A stretch of 64,000 nucleotides of DNA, from assembly GCF_020921035.1 (NCBI RefSeq), contig NC_063160.1, positions 15,589,095 through 15,653,094 on the forward strand. Reading direction: 5' to 3'. The position numbers and the translations under genes were made by a program. Source of the stretch: Rhodamnia argentea. Lineage: Eukaryota; Streptophyta; Magnoliopsida; Myrtales; Myrtaceae. The notes below the pieces were generated by a model that was not told where the DNA came from, did not search any database, and was given only the letters and a program-made list of their open reading frames with translations. Below, piece after piece: positions 33,576-45,300 of the stretch (positions within the stretch are counted from its first letter, which is position 1; each line of letters opens with the position of its first letter).

Positions 33576-35325
33576 TCACATCTGCACGAGATCTTGTACG
33601 CTGATTGGAGAACAAACGTTTGTGTCGTTGAAACACCGCGAAGCTAAGATCGACGACGCCACATCGGTCGGATGATATCCGTCCCAAAAGAAGTGTTTAC
33701 CGGCGTCAGGGCATGGGGTCAGGAATGGAATGCACGACAAAGTTCCATTCCCCCACGTTTTGCAACAAGGATTTTTCGAGTCCGTCAAGCCTATTTCAAC
33801 ACGGTAAAGATATTTTAGCAGGACTCGGGTCCATGCGCCGATCGGATCCAAAAGCGGTCATCGGATCCAGAATTGGTGTCACGTGGTGCGATGGTTACGA
33901 TGGATCCGAGCCCATGAACTTAATCGTGGTAAGGAATGGCTGAATGTATTTTAGTCCAAGCCTCTAGAAATCATTAATCAATTGATCGAGTAAAGCCTTT
34001 CCCAATTGATATGAGTTGAGTCCATACCGTATTCCGAGGGATTGATTACCGCGTCATAGCAAAGCCCATTCACTCTACCGAGAACGAACATTGAACCCGC
34101 AAGACTGGATGTCATGTTCTCTAGCACCGGTTGAAGCATCTGATTGAAGTAGGAAACTAGCAAATTTTGTCCTCCGTCGCATACTCCGCCGTCCTTCGAT
34201 TTCTTCGCGCTCGTCGGCATGCAACCGATGGGGCCAATCTCAAAGACAACAAACTTTCTCGCTCCCACATTATATAATCTCTGCAATAATTTTTCCCAAT
34301 TTGTGCTGAGACTCGATTCTTAACCTGAGATGTACCTAGACGAGTTTCCTGGATATTTTCTATCATGAAATCAGCAAGTTGGTAGAATCACGGAGTACCT
34401 CTAGATGCTGAGAAAGCCCGGCAACGAGGAGCTTCGCGAATGGCGGAGGCTCGTAGGTTTTGCTGGTGCTGTAGAGCACTGGATTGAGGTAGTTCTCGAG
34501 GTAGTCGTCGCTGCCGATCGCGAAGGCGAGGATGGACTTGGCCAAATTGGCGGAGACCTCGTCGGAGCTCTTGAGGAGTCTTGGTAAATCATTAACGGCA
34601 TGACTCTCAAACAACCTCACTTGGTCACCCAAGTTAAGACATTTTCCCTGCAAAAACAGTTACCACGTCATGAGTTTCCAAAGTTCTAATTCAAGCCGGT
34701 CTCACAAATACATTTTCTATTTCTTTTTTCGTAATGTCCACGCGAAATTTATGATGTTCATGAGCTCATACCGAGTAGCTTCCTGTTTCAGGGAGAATGC
34801 CACATGCCCCGGACGCGAAATTCAGTCCGGTGACCACTCCTGATGTCCTAAAACTCAGGTATGGTGGTGGATAAGGCAGCCCCATAAATTCGGCTAGCAA
34901 ATCAAGAAAAAATAATGAGAAAATGTTGTTAAAAAACAAGTGAAATAAAAAAGAGAGCAAATGAAAGTAATTCGGAGCTATTACTATAGTTGCGATGATG
35001 TTTGATTCGTGAGAAGAGATTTTGAAACCGAGAATCGAGGCGTTAGATATCGATACATACCGAGGAAGTCGGCAACGGTCCTCCCATTGGTGAACCGCCC
35101 GGTGGCACCTCTCGGGAAATCGTGGCCGTAAGGGAGGTAATTGACTTTGGAGAGGGTGGGCAGCAGGTTGTTGTTGCCGCTGTCGAACAGCGAATCGCCA
35201 AACACATACAGCGCTGGTGCGAGTGGCGGTGGCGAGGACGACGAGCACGCTGCTCGCATTTGAAATCGAATCACCATGAGCAAGAACGCACAAAATTTAG
35301 AAATCATCCTCCTGTCATTTCTCAT
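33576..35325 (-). CDS. GDSL esterase/lipase, cluster copy F
   Basis: Five exons (35061-35325, 34772-34893, 34399-34647, 34028-34280, 33576-33790) join in phase to 367 residues. The signal peptide is about residues 1-27, followed by a serine-rich spacer and [11 protein letters not shown] with Ser45. Asn176 lies in IGSDDY, where the usual IGSND reads GSDD: the block III Asn is replaced by Asp in this copy. Asp333/His336 sit in FWDGYHPTD. Intron 2 is short and has no transposon, so it may show the ancestral state. Predicted secreted ester hydrolase; the Asn-to-Asp change at the oxyanion-hole position could lower or change activity. Confidence 0.9.
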
Positions 35326-35662
35326 GGTCCCGACCTCGAAATCGATTACAACGCTGCCGTTTGATCGGACAGGAGGAAGGAGAAGAAGGAGGAGGAGGAG
35401 GGGGCAAAGTTCAAAACCGGGAAACTGTTAAGGTTGAGGACTGGATCTACGTGAAAGTGATGTCCTCATGATGAGTACGTAGCTTTTGTGTGAGTGTGTT
35501 TTTATATAACTTGTGCGAGAATTTTGCTTCTACGTAATATGGCCATGAACTGAGCACTAACATAAATGAATTACACGCATGAACCTCACATTCCCATTCT
35601 TTATTACTTTGGTCCTGATGAGTTGTCCAATTACTACACGATTACAATTGACTTGTGACTTG
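35326..35662. repeat. Lipase 5'-flanking block of copy F
   Basis: Contains a GGA-rich tract (35370-35402), the shared 'GTGAAAGTGATG' and 'TTACTTTGGTCCTGATGAGT' segments, and a minus-strand TATATAAAAAC near 35503-35514 suitable as a TATA box. Confidence 0.55.
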
Positions 35663-35667
35663 GTGTG

Positions 35668-36624
35668 TGTTGCGCGTCGAGATCCTTCAACAGGGCCTTC
35701 GTGGTTATGGATTCTTGGCTCAAAATGACTAAAGCCCAAAATGGGTTGCTAACGCGAGAATCTTTTATCGAACTTAATCCGTTCGTTTTCCGAAAAGGGG
35801 TTCTGGATCAGTTTTGGACAGAGAGTATCAAATGCAGTAGATGTCTTTATTAACACAAAAGGTGTGTGACGGACTCTCAATAACTTTGACAGCCCAACAC
35901 GTGCAATAGTCGAGGTGTGTAGCAAGCTTCGATACAACTCTGGAATTAAATTGACAGGGCCGGACAGAAATGTAGGACACAATGCTAGAATTCAATCAAC
36001 AAGACTGGACGGGGAATTATATGACACAATACCATAATTGAATCGATGCTCTTGGACAAGATGGACGAAGGGTACAACACCGGAATTAAATCAACGGTAT
36101 CGAACCTAGTGAGCGGACGTCGGAATCTAATCAACGACACCTAACTCTGGATATGAAACTCGCCGGAATTGAATCGACGACGGGAATCTGGAAAACTACG
36201 GCTAGGCTAGGCTAAAGGCTAAGAGCTAGTTGAAAAGATAAGTGTTTTGTGTTTGTTGTCTTTGTGTCTTGCTATTCGGGGGCATTTATAGGCAGACCTT
36301 TTGATAACTGTCGAGCGGTTTCTTCCTTTGGCCCCACGTTCTATCCTTTTCCATAAGCCACGTGGATAACTCTTTCGACGGTTTCTTAGTCTTCGCGCCT
36401 TTTCTTTTTACCTCGTGGGGATTACCTCCAATCTTTTAGTAACCGCTCTGATCGTGGCTTTTCTCCGGGTGCTTTTCTGGAAGGAAATGGCGCTAGAATT
36501 TACCCCGACACGTGGCACATGTTTGATCGTTACGTACCTTCCCTCGGTGTTCTTTTCTGTAGCCGATTGTCGCCCTCTCACGTACTTGTCACGAGCCTTC
36601 TTGGATTATTTTTAAGTGTCAACA
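35668..36624. mobile_element. Solo LTR, 957 bp, with 5-bp target duplication
   Basis: The insert begins TGTTGCGCGTCGAG and ends AAGTGTCAACA, the canonical TG...CA ends with a TGTTG/CAACA inverted repeat. It is flanked by GTGTG at 35663-35667 and 36625-36629. A TATA-like 'GCATTTATAGGCAG' near 36283-36296 suits an LTR promoter. No internal retrotransposon sequence or second LTR is present, so it is the product of LTR-LTR recombination. The lipase E flank (31310-31340) keeps the uninterrupted target 'ACTTGGTGTGCACACATATG'. Confidence 0.9.
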
Positions 36625-36629
36625 GTGTG

Positions 36630-37160
36630 CACACATTTGAATGCCAGCCACGAAGATCAGATATAGCTAAGATTTGTGCAAGTTTTTTTTAATGATTGTT
36701 TGTCACAGTGATAGTGCAAAAGCTCTATGTAAGTCACCAAGATGTGATGAACAATACATTGAAACCAGCAAAAAAAAATTGAACTTCCGCGTGGAAGATC
36801 TTCGTTCGACGAAAACAAGGTTGGAGCAATTTAGTGGCTCACGCTTGTCGACTGCCAATATATGGTTGACGAAACTATTTTTAGAAGACGTATCTGCTAT
36901 ATGTTTCTAATTTTGAGATGTTTGTATCTCATATATGAGTTGTCATTTTCCATGATACTTGCATAAATTTTCTTTTTATGGAAGAAGTTTCGATACATTT
37001 GTCGGGACGCACGATTTGAGAAAAGCTTTACTCATATTCACTTTGAAATTTGAAAAGAAAAATGGAAAGCGACGGTCGCTTTTTAATCGATGTTATATTA
37101 TCATAAGATGCTCTCGAATCGCACCCATGCAAAACGTTCTTTTTTTTGCCAATCCTATGT
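36630..37160. repeat. Continuation of the lipase F 5'-flanking block
   Basis: Resumes the block after the solo LTR ('GCCAGCCACGAAGATCAGAT', as at 31345), then repeats the 'GAACTTCCGCGTGGAAGATC' and 'GATGCTCTCGAATCGCACCC' segments seen at 18905-19200. Confidence 0.55.
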
Positions 37161-37256
37161 AACTACAACACAAATCAAAACGACTTGTCGAGCCCAAACC
37201 ATAAATGGAACTACAACACAAATCAAAACGACCTGTCGAGCCCAAACTATAAATGG
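37161..37256. repeat. Tandem duplication, two copies of a 48-bp unit
   Basis: Units at 37161-37208 and 37209-37256 (AACTACAACACAAATCAAAA...) differ at two positions. Confidence 0.9.
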
Positions 37257-37259
37257 AAC

Positions 37260-38429
37260 ATTTAACAACAAATGCGGGGAGCTCATTATATCGCCTAGAG
37301 AGGACAATGTCTTTTAGTTGCCCAGAAGGGATAACTGCTACGCTCGATCCTCCTCACCTGTTTTTTTTTTTTTTTTCCCTTCTTCCTTTTGCCATAAAAA
37401 GATCCTTGTGACATTTTTTATGTGCTTTAACTCAAGATTTGGAGGATATTTTCCAAAAAATAATTGATTAAATCTCTTAAAAAAATTAGCCAACGGAAAA
37501 TATATATTTTTTTTTTATCGAAGGAAAAGATTTTCATTATCGATAACAATTTATGCCCGACTATTTTTCTGGGTATTCGTGAAAGAGACACAGCCTTAAG
37601 AGAGAGAAAAAAGGTGTATAGAGAATGATTAAGCACTTGAATTAGTAGATTCTGTGTTCAAATCACGGCATATGCTACTCATATTAACCTTTCAAATGTC
37701 ACGCCCGCCGTCCGGTGGACGGCGCCTTGCTCAATACCGAGCGATATCTAGCATTATTTTCGCAGGCATTAGTCGAACTAAAAAGGTTGATACGCCAGCC
37801 TTCTAAAAGAAAGTCCTTCAATCCACATCAATTTTATATGGCTTAAATTCTCGAAGAACCCCCCAACAATAAGCTGCGCAATTTTCTTTCTGCATTCTCC
37901 TAAACATTAGGGCGCAGCTGCGTATAAAACTACTGAAAAACCCTAAAATATTCTTCCCTCTATCCTCTGGGGCGACGAACCGGATCCCCTAGACAGCTCG
38001 ACAGAACAGCCCATTGACTCGTTAATTTAGCATATCTCCTGGCAATTAATAGCCAGATACGAACCAATACTTACTTCCTTCCTTTCTTCCTCTTGGAGAA
38101 CACGATTTGAGGAACAAGAGAGATCCACAATGTCCCGATGTTTCAGCATCTGTCACATGGTCACCAACCTCCAAAGACGTGAAACCCTAAACAAATCAAA
38201 TAAAAAAAAAATTGCTGCAGGTCAAAAATGATCGAACCACTACTACCTCTACCATTTTCCAATTATTTAACTTGGCCAATACGGATTGTTGAGTAGATTA
38301 TAGATTAATAGCTTGGTTACCCAATTTTGAACTTGATCTCACTCCATTGACTCAACATCAATGTGCTTCAATTTGATATGTCAACTTCATTAAGTGCATC
38401 AACGAGGTACCTCTAGTTTTATTCCATGT
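37260..38429. other. AT-rich spacer at the right edge of the lipase cluster
   Basis: 37260-37440 resembles 22900-23050. The rest holds no recognisable gene, repeat end or RNA. Confidence 0.4.
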
Positions 38430-39072
38430 AAATGGAGATGACAAAATGGGTCAATAACCCATATTCTAATCCATATTTAAGAGTGTAGTCATAAATGGGT
38501 TACTTAACAAATTTTAATAGGTCACTTAACAATTAAATATGTCTTAAATGGGTTTTAAACGAGTCATAAATGACTTAGTTAACTATCTTAAGTGAATAAT
38601 AAAAATATTTTCTGACTTTTTTTATTATTTGTTGTATTTTTTCTTTATTTCTTTTTTTTTTTCACCAATGACGGCATAGGCTAGTAGATCCTCGCCAAAT
38701 CGGGCGAGGTTCAGGGGCCTCTCCCGTGGCCTGTGAGGGCTTGCGGTTGGCGAGGGTTGGGCGGCCCTTGCCAGATTTTGAAAAAAAAAGGAAAACGAAA
38801 ATTTAAAATAAAAAACAAATAAAAATCAATTTTTTATTTTTTAATTATAAATATTGTCCACAATGTTTTAGTAATACAATTTTTTTAATAATTCATAATT
38901 TTGCTAAATTTGATTAAATATGGAAGTGCATTAGTAATATGAGTTGAGTTAGGTATGTGTTGAGTCATTATATTTATACTACATGAAAATGGGTCAAAAC
39001 GGGTTAGTCAATATGGATTGGACCATATTCGACTCAATTAATCAATCCGACCCACCTGTTTGACACCTCTAC
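38430..39072. mobile_element. Inverted-repeat element with GC-rich core
   Basis: The right end reads, in reverse complement, TAGAGGTGTCAAACAGGTGG followed by GTCGGATTG. The left end is a diverged version (TGGAGATGACAAAATGGGTC). The GC-rich core at about 38680-38780 repeats GGCGAGG motifs. Same family as the element at 31456. Confidence 0.6.
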
Positions 39073-39368
39073 ATGTAAGTTCATCAATTTGATTGTCATT
39101 TTTGTTCATGTATTGAGCTGTGATTTGCTCACTCCTATCGTGTATTCATACATCACATGTTCTAAAGGTGCCGGCAAGGAGTCGGAAGGCAACATTCTGT
39201 GATGTGGAAATTTCGGTAGTATGTGTGTTTGCAAAACATATGGAGGTATTAGTTGGCTCTTGATGAGTGCTTCGAATGTATTTTATGAATTTTATGAATT
39301 TTTGACACAATACATCAATATAAAATATCTAGTATTTTTTCTTCTCTATAAATGAGATTAACAATAAT

Positions 39369-39930
39369 TAGGCTCCGTTTGTTTTGTGAAAAATGAGGTG
39401 TTTCTAGAAAAATATTTTCCAAAAAGTTATTGTCCAGGAAATGATAATATCTTTTGGTATTCGGCTGAAACCTAAAAATAAACTGAAAAATATTTTTCGA
39501 TATTCAGTATGGAAAATAGGATTTGATTTTCATCCATGAACTCCTTTTAATAAATTTTATTTTTATTTTTATTTTTTTATTTTTCAATTTTCAATTTTTA
39601 TTTTTATGTTTTTAACTTTTCTTTTTCTTTTCCCCTCTTCTGCCGGTCCCCGCAAGTGAGCTTGAGCCTTGCCACAGGCTGGCGAGGCTTGGACTCACTC
39701 GCCTACTGTTGATCGCTGGTGACCAACCAAAGAATAAGGAAAAATAAAAAAAAATAAAAATAAAAAGAAGAGAAAAGAGAAAAATTAAATATTAAAAAAA
39801 TTAATTTTTTTAATGTGTTTATTTCATGAGAGAAAAATATTTTCCTTGACTCATTTATTTTTCATGAATCAAACGTCGAAAAATTCAAAAAATATTTTTT
39901 ATAATTATTTTTTGCGAAACGAACGAATTA
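39369..39930. mobile_element. Inverted-repeat element, hAT-like ends
   Basis: The left end TAGGCTCCGTTTGTTTTGTG with 'GAAAAATATTTTCC' is mirrored by the right end (reverse complement TAATTCGTTCGTTTCGC, and 'GAAAAATATTTTCCTTGACT'). The core (about 39640-39720) is GC-richer. No coding capacity. Confidence 0.6.
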
Positions 39931-42026
39931 TAATCCTGTCCACTTTTATCTTTATTTTATTTTGAAATTAACTTGATATTGCGTGTATTGTAATGCGTCC
40001 AACCTCGTCAGAATGGGTTAAAAAAAAAAAAAAAGCAAACAAGAAGGGACAAATGGGAAAATCGCCATGAGAGGGCAAACTTCATCCTCCACAATACCCC
40101 ACATTTGCACAGTTCAGTCGGGTCCTTCCTTAAATTATTGTACCTCTCATCGCACCATCCAATCAATAAAGGTGAATAGATATTTCCTTACCTAATTACA
40201 TTTACTCCTTCCTGACAGTCTCTTCCTACTCCCTCCCACACGGCGACTTTCCATTTTTCTAGACTCTTTTGTTCAACTTTCTCGTGAGGCTTGGCTCTAT
40301 CAAGAACGCCTATTGCTTCCTGGATTATTATCTCGAGAACTAGCCCTAAAATTAGGGTAAACAGGGGGGATTTACCCGTATTGGGCTGATCTTACTGTTG
40401 TTTGTTTGGAGGTTTTAATGTTAATCACAAGTTGGCAAGTGTCCATGAACGAATAGAAACTTTGTTGATCTCTTCACAATCTCAATGGGTATATTTGGTA
40501 TTCTGAGTTATGGGGGCCAATGTCAACTTTTTACCTTCTCGATGACTGCTACTTTTCGTTCAACAGTGCTTTCCTTTTCAATTTAGGGTGAACTTCAATT
40601 TGGTTATTTCAATAGTAACGTTTGTTTCTTGGTTGAAAATATGTTAGTATTTAAGGTAAATTTGCGCTGGGCAGTTATTGCGTTCATATCTTGGTTTCGT
40701 AATGTTCGAGAAGCCTTTATTGTGGCCATGTTTTCTTTAATGGTTTGCTTTGTACGCAACAAGAGCGCTAAAAGGCTAAAAAGACGCTGTGTATGAATAT
40801 AAATCTTGATGTAAAATTTCGCTGCCCACGACACCGCATGGGTAAGTGATTAGTTTGATATGGATTCGTTTGCCTAATTGTCTACACTAGTTGATAGTCC
40901 GAAATAAAAGAACATAAATTCGACCCGTTTTGAACATAATAGTATTTTGTTTTGGGGGGTTTAAGTATTAAACCTCTAGCACCTCTGTGAGGCTAATGAG
41001 ATGGGGCTAGCCTCTAGCACATTGTTTCAAAAAAAAAAATTATGATTTTATAATTTTATGCCTTGATTGCATTACAATGAAATGTCTTAAAAGTTTTGGT
41101 ATAATTTCCTCTTTTATCCAGCAAGAGCCAGTTGAAGCTAAAATGCCCGATTTTCGAAATCAAAACGAGAAAAGTTAATTAACTTTTGCAGCAATATCAT
41201 TGGGATGAGTCGACTTACATTCAATGAGGGGGAACGAAATTAATCCAAATCATTTCACCATCATAAAGAAATACATCAAGTGCTTAAGTATATGATGAAT
41301 CTAGCTCAAGGATCAAATCAAGAATAATCGAGCTATACTCATTCATTGGCGATTGGATTTCTGCATTTCACGTGCTAGAGAGAGAGAGATATTTGATAAT
41401 GGTAAAATAATTGTTACAGAATAAGTATTACTGAATTACAAGTCATTAAATACTTATTTTTGTTAATCAGGCTTTGAGGTTGTGATTTATACCTAATCTG
41501 TAACTTAGTTAAAGGTGGTCCTGTTTCATCCGTTTATACGTTTCTTGGCGTTCTGGCCAAAGATCAAAGTGTGCTGTATCCCTTTCTTAATAAAGTGATC
41601 TCGAGGCTTTAAAAAAATGCTTTTATTTATTTATTTATCTTTTGCTTTTTTCTAAAAATTCAAAAATAAAAAAATATATATTTCGTACATCGATTTTTGG
41701 ACTTTAAGAGATTTGAAAAAGTTTGGCTTGTCAATGAGATTAAATTACATTAAGAATAATTTTAAAAAAAATTGGAAAAAGTGAAAATCCTCCCAAAACA
41801 AGGTGGCCCAGGAAAATGAAACCTCATTTGTTTTCTCGTTGGTTTTCTATGTGACGATGAAAATTCGTGACCTCCAAAAAGGCGCTGCTGCTTAGAGCTC
41901 CAATCGGGAAAAATGCAGGAAGCGGGCATGTCCAAGCGTTTCCAACTCAAACATCACCGTCTGTATTGTCCGAAACATGCCATCCCACGTGTCGTCTCTC
42001 TCCCTGTCCCTTCGAGTCCTTGACTT

Positions 42027-42030
<4 letters not shown>
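39931..42030. other. Spacer upstream of the O-fucosyltransferase gene
   Basis: No gene recognised. Short open frames lack motifs. The last few hundred bases are presumably the promoter; no convincing TATA box was identified. Confidence 0.4.
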
Positions 42031-42062
<32 letters not shown>

Positions 42063-42116
42063 CGTTCGCTCGCCTTCACTCCTCTGTTGTCAGACTCTCT
42101 CTCTCTCTCTCTCTCT
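42031..42116. repeat. CT microsatellites in the O-fucosyltransferase leader
   Basis: Two CT runs at 42031-42059 and 42095-42116. Pyrimidine-rich tracts like these are common in plant core promoters and leaders. Confidence 0.85.
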
Positions 42117-42142
42117 ACCCACTTCCATTTTCTTTCTTTCTA

Positions 42143-42366
42143 CAAGTAGAAGTGCCCATAGCAGAGAGACAGAGAGAGAGAGAGCGCTGGAATTTGACAG
42201 AAATTTTGGTGTTTGAGGAAGCAAAAGGAATTGGGGTGGTTCAGTTCTTTGTTTCTGCAAGTAGGAGTGTCGCAGCGCAGAGAGAGAGAGGGAGAGGGAG
42301 AGCTGATATTCTACAGAGAAAGTTTGGAATTTGAGAAAGCAGAAGGGATTGGGGTGGGTTTTTGCA
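42143..42366 (+). repeat. Tandem duplication in the 5' leader of the O-fucosyltransferase gene
   Basis: The segment starting CAAGTAGAAGTG at 42143 recurs, diverged, at 42258 (CAAGTAGGAGTG). Each has a GA-rich stretch followed by a '(GG/GA)AATTTGA...GCA(A/G)AAGG(A/G)ATTGGGGTGG' segment. The second ends directly at the start codon. Period about 115 bp. Confidence 0.75.
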
Positions 42367-45300
42367 ATGAAAGGTGAAGGGAAGACGGTCATGATGAAGT
42401 CGAAACTGAAGTGGGTAGGTTTGGTGGGTCTTGTTCTATCGGCTCTCTCACTCTTCGTGCACTTCTTGCTCGCCAGATTCACTGAGGACGGCTTCTCTGA
42501 CTATCAAGCTTCCATCACCATCTTCTCTTGGAGACCCATCTTTGAGAATGTCGACATCCCCACCACAGTAATTCCCCCAAGTCTCCCCTCTTAAAGATCT
42601 CATTTTTTTGTTGCCTCTTTGTCTTGCATATTTCACTTCTTTGCCCGTGTCTTTTTTTTTGTCAAGGGAATTCTTTCACACTTACTTATGAAGCTGCCCG
42701 GTGTCTAGTTCTCGTTTTTGCGCTTCCTGTTGTAGATGCATTTTGTTCGAGCTCCGTTCTTTCTTTCTTTCTTTCTTTTTTTTGTAATTGTTGTTCTGCT
42801 TGAATTAGTGATAGTGTGCAGTTTTTTGGTTTTCGGGGCTTTAGGATTGTCTGCAATGAACAGGAAAATTAGTGGGTGTCCGAAAAGATGCTTTTGGTTT
42901 GTTCTCCTTCTGTTGTCTTGATTTCGGGTTTCTTTTCTAGTTTGGATCTGTTTTTCTCGTGGTAAGGAATCTATGGTCCGCGGCCAAATCTGCAATGTGG
43001 GTTCTTGTGCTCCTGTTCTTTTGAATTTTATTTTCATCACCATTACCCCTGATATTTATTAAATTCATGAAGCAGAGTCCATTGTATAGAAGGCTATGGG
43101 GTCAGATAAGGCAGCTTGAATCTTTGCATCCTCGTGCCAATCCAAGAGGAGATTATGCAGGTTATAACTTGCATCTAATCTTGTTACACCGCTGTTTATT
43201 TGTTGTTTCCATAGTTTCCTCTCTCTCTCTCTCTCTCTCTTCTTCTTTTTTCATTAGAATAGCTTAGGAACATGTTCCATATCCAGTATAGAGCCTAGAA
43301 CGCGTTCCAGTTTTTAGTTTGATAATGTCAACTCTTCTCTTCAAGTTTGATAATGTCACTCTGCTCTTCAAGTTTGATAATCTCATTAGTTCCTACAATT
43401 TTGTTATAGATGTGGCATAATTTCTTGCCTGAAGCAATTTGTGGAAGGAAAAAAGGATGGTGAGATTGAACATGTGCGTCAGTTAAGGATTCTATCACAA
43501 AAAAAGATGGTCAGATTGAACATGCGCATTCGTTGAGGATTTTATCTTTTCGATTGTTCATGAGCTTCTTGACTTGATCCTTAGCTTTCTACTTCTAATT
43601 TCTATGTAATAGAGTGCTTTCTGTTGGGCCGATCATCTGCTGTTGGAGGGGTAACTCGCCCACTTGTCCAAGCTCTATAATAAAATCTTGTCGGCATTTT
43701 GATTTTAGAATTCACTAACTAACTTAAGTAAATGGCAGAACCGAGTTTGCAGACAAATGGCTTTATCTTTGTCAGGATACAAGGAGGTTTCCATGAGATA
43801 CGAAACTCGGTATGGATGAGATGCTTAAATTGCTCAATTTAATTAAAATTATTCTGATAAATCAAAGGCTTGAGTGAGATCTTCTTAATCCCACAGATAT
43901 GCGACGTAGTGGCGGTGTCTCGGCTTCTTAATGCGACATTAGTCGTTCCAGAGATCCAATCTACCACGAGCAGTAAAGGCATCAGGTGTGTAGGGTGTGT
44001 GTGTGTGTGTTCCATGTTACATTTTCTCCTTGCCCAAGTTTTGTGATTTCTATCCATCTTAATCAAAGGCTATGTGTGTTACTTTACATGCAGCTCAGAG
44101 TTCAAGAGCTTTTCCTATCTCTACAATGAGGAGCAATTCATGACAGCATTGGCAAAGGATGTTAGAGTAGTTAAGACCCTTCCAAAAGATCTAAAAGGGG
44201 CAAGGAGGAAGAAGAAGATCCCACTTTTTAGGGTTCCACACCAGGCCTCACCATACTTTTTTCTCCATCATGTTCTCCCGGTACTGAACAAGCATTCAGT
44301 TGTTGAATTGGTGGTCTCCGATGGTGGATGCTTACAGGTATGACTTAAAAATCTTCTATAATTTGAGGATGTTCTCGCTTGTGATTTGAGAAAAATCTTT
44401 TCTAGGGATATCAGTACTGATTTGTTATTTGTTAATTGGGAAAGGGCTGGCAGATTTTAGATGTAATTGCCAGAAGATGTTTCTGAAGATATTCTTCCTT
44501 GTCTGTTTTGCTGCATGCGTTTTTCAACCACATTATAAGCTACAATCCCCTGCCTATGTTTCTTAGTGCTCTTCAACATTTCTGGTAGCAATATTATTAG
44601 AGCTGTTGAATCTATTCTTTTATTCGACACGGAGTTTGCATCTGGGTGCTAATTCTTCGCCTCAATTTGTAGTATGTGTGGAATCAGTTCTTCCCATCAA
44701 TGTATGTGTTGAGGTGTCTAGTGAACACTGTGAAATCCCCTAAGGCAACCATGCACCCAATTTTATAATTTGAAACCTGGGAAGTTTCTATGGGATCTTC
44801 TAGACGGGGAGTGAATGTCCTAATATGACATGCCATTGTCTTGTCACGATCGCCTCCCAATTTTCAAACTCTCTTATATTGGGCCTTATCCAGGCTATAC
44901 TTGCGCCCCAGTTTGAAGAGCTTCAGAGGCTGAGATGTAGAGTCTCTTTCGATGCTCTTCGATTTAGACAGGAGGTCCAGGAACTGGCTACTAATATTCT
45001 GCATAGGTGATTGATTGCTTGTGATTCCATTTTTTCTCATCTGCTAAGTTTTACAGCATTTCACTTATCTTCAGTGTAATTTCTAGATTACGTTCCCCTG
45101 GACGGCCATTCATAGCGTATGATCCTGGGTTGACAAGAGATGCCTTGGCATATCATGGTTGTGCTGAGTTGTTCCAGGTATGTTGTTTTGTCAAAGTACC
45201 TTGTGACAGATTTTTGGGCCCTCTGGAATTGGCATTGAGAAGAGTATCGTTTGGCGAAACTTCTTTAAGGATGTACATAGTGAACTCATCCAGCATAAAA

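Noticed and set aside
35749-36615. Open frames inside the solo LTR
   Set aside because: Short, on both strands, and within a non-coding LTR with clear ends and target duplication.
37161-37256. Possible start of a CRISPR-like or minisatellite array
   Set aside because: Only two adjacent copies, without spacers, in a plant nuclear spacer.
41867-42334. 155-codon open frame before the O-fucosyltransferase start
   Set aside because: Its length comes from CT/GA microsatellites in the leader, and it overlaps a second open frame of the same origin.
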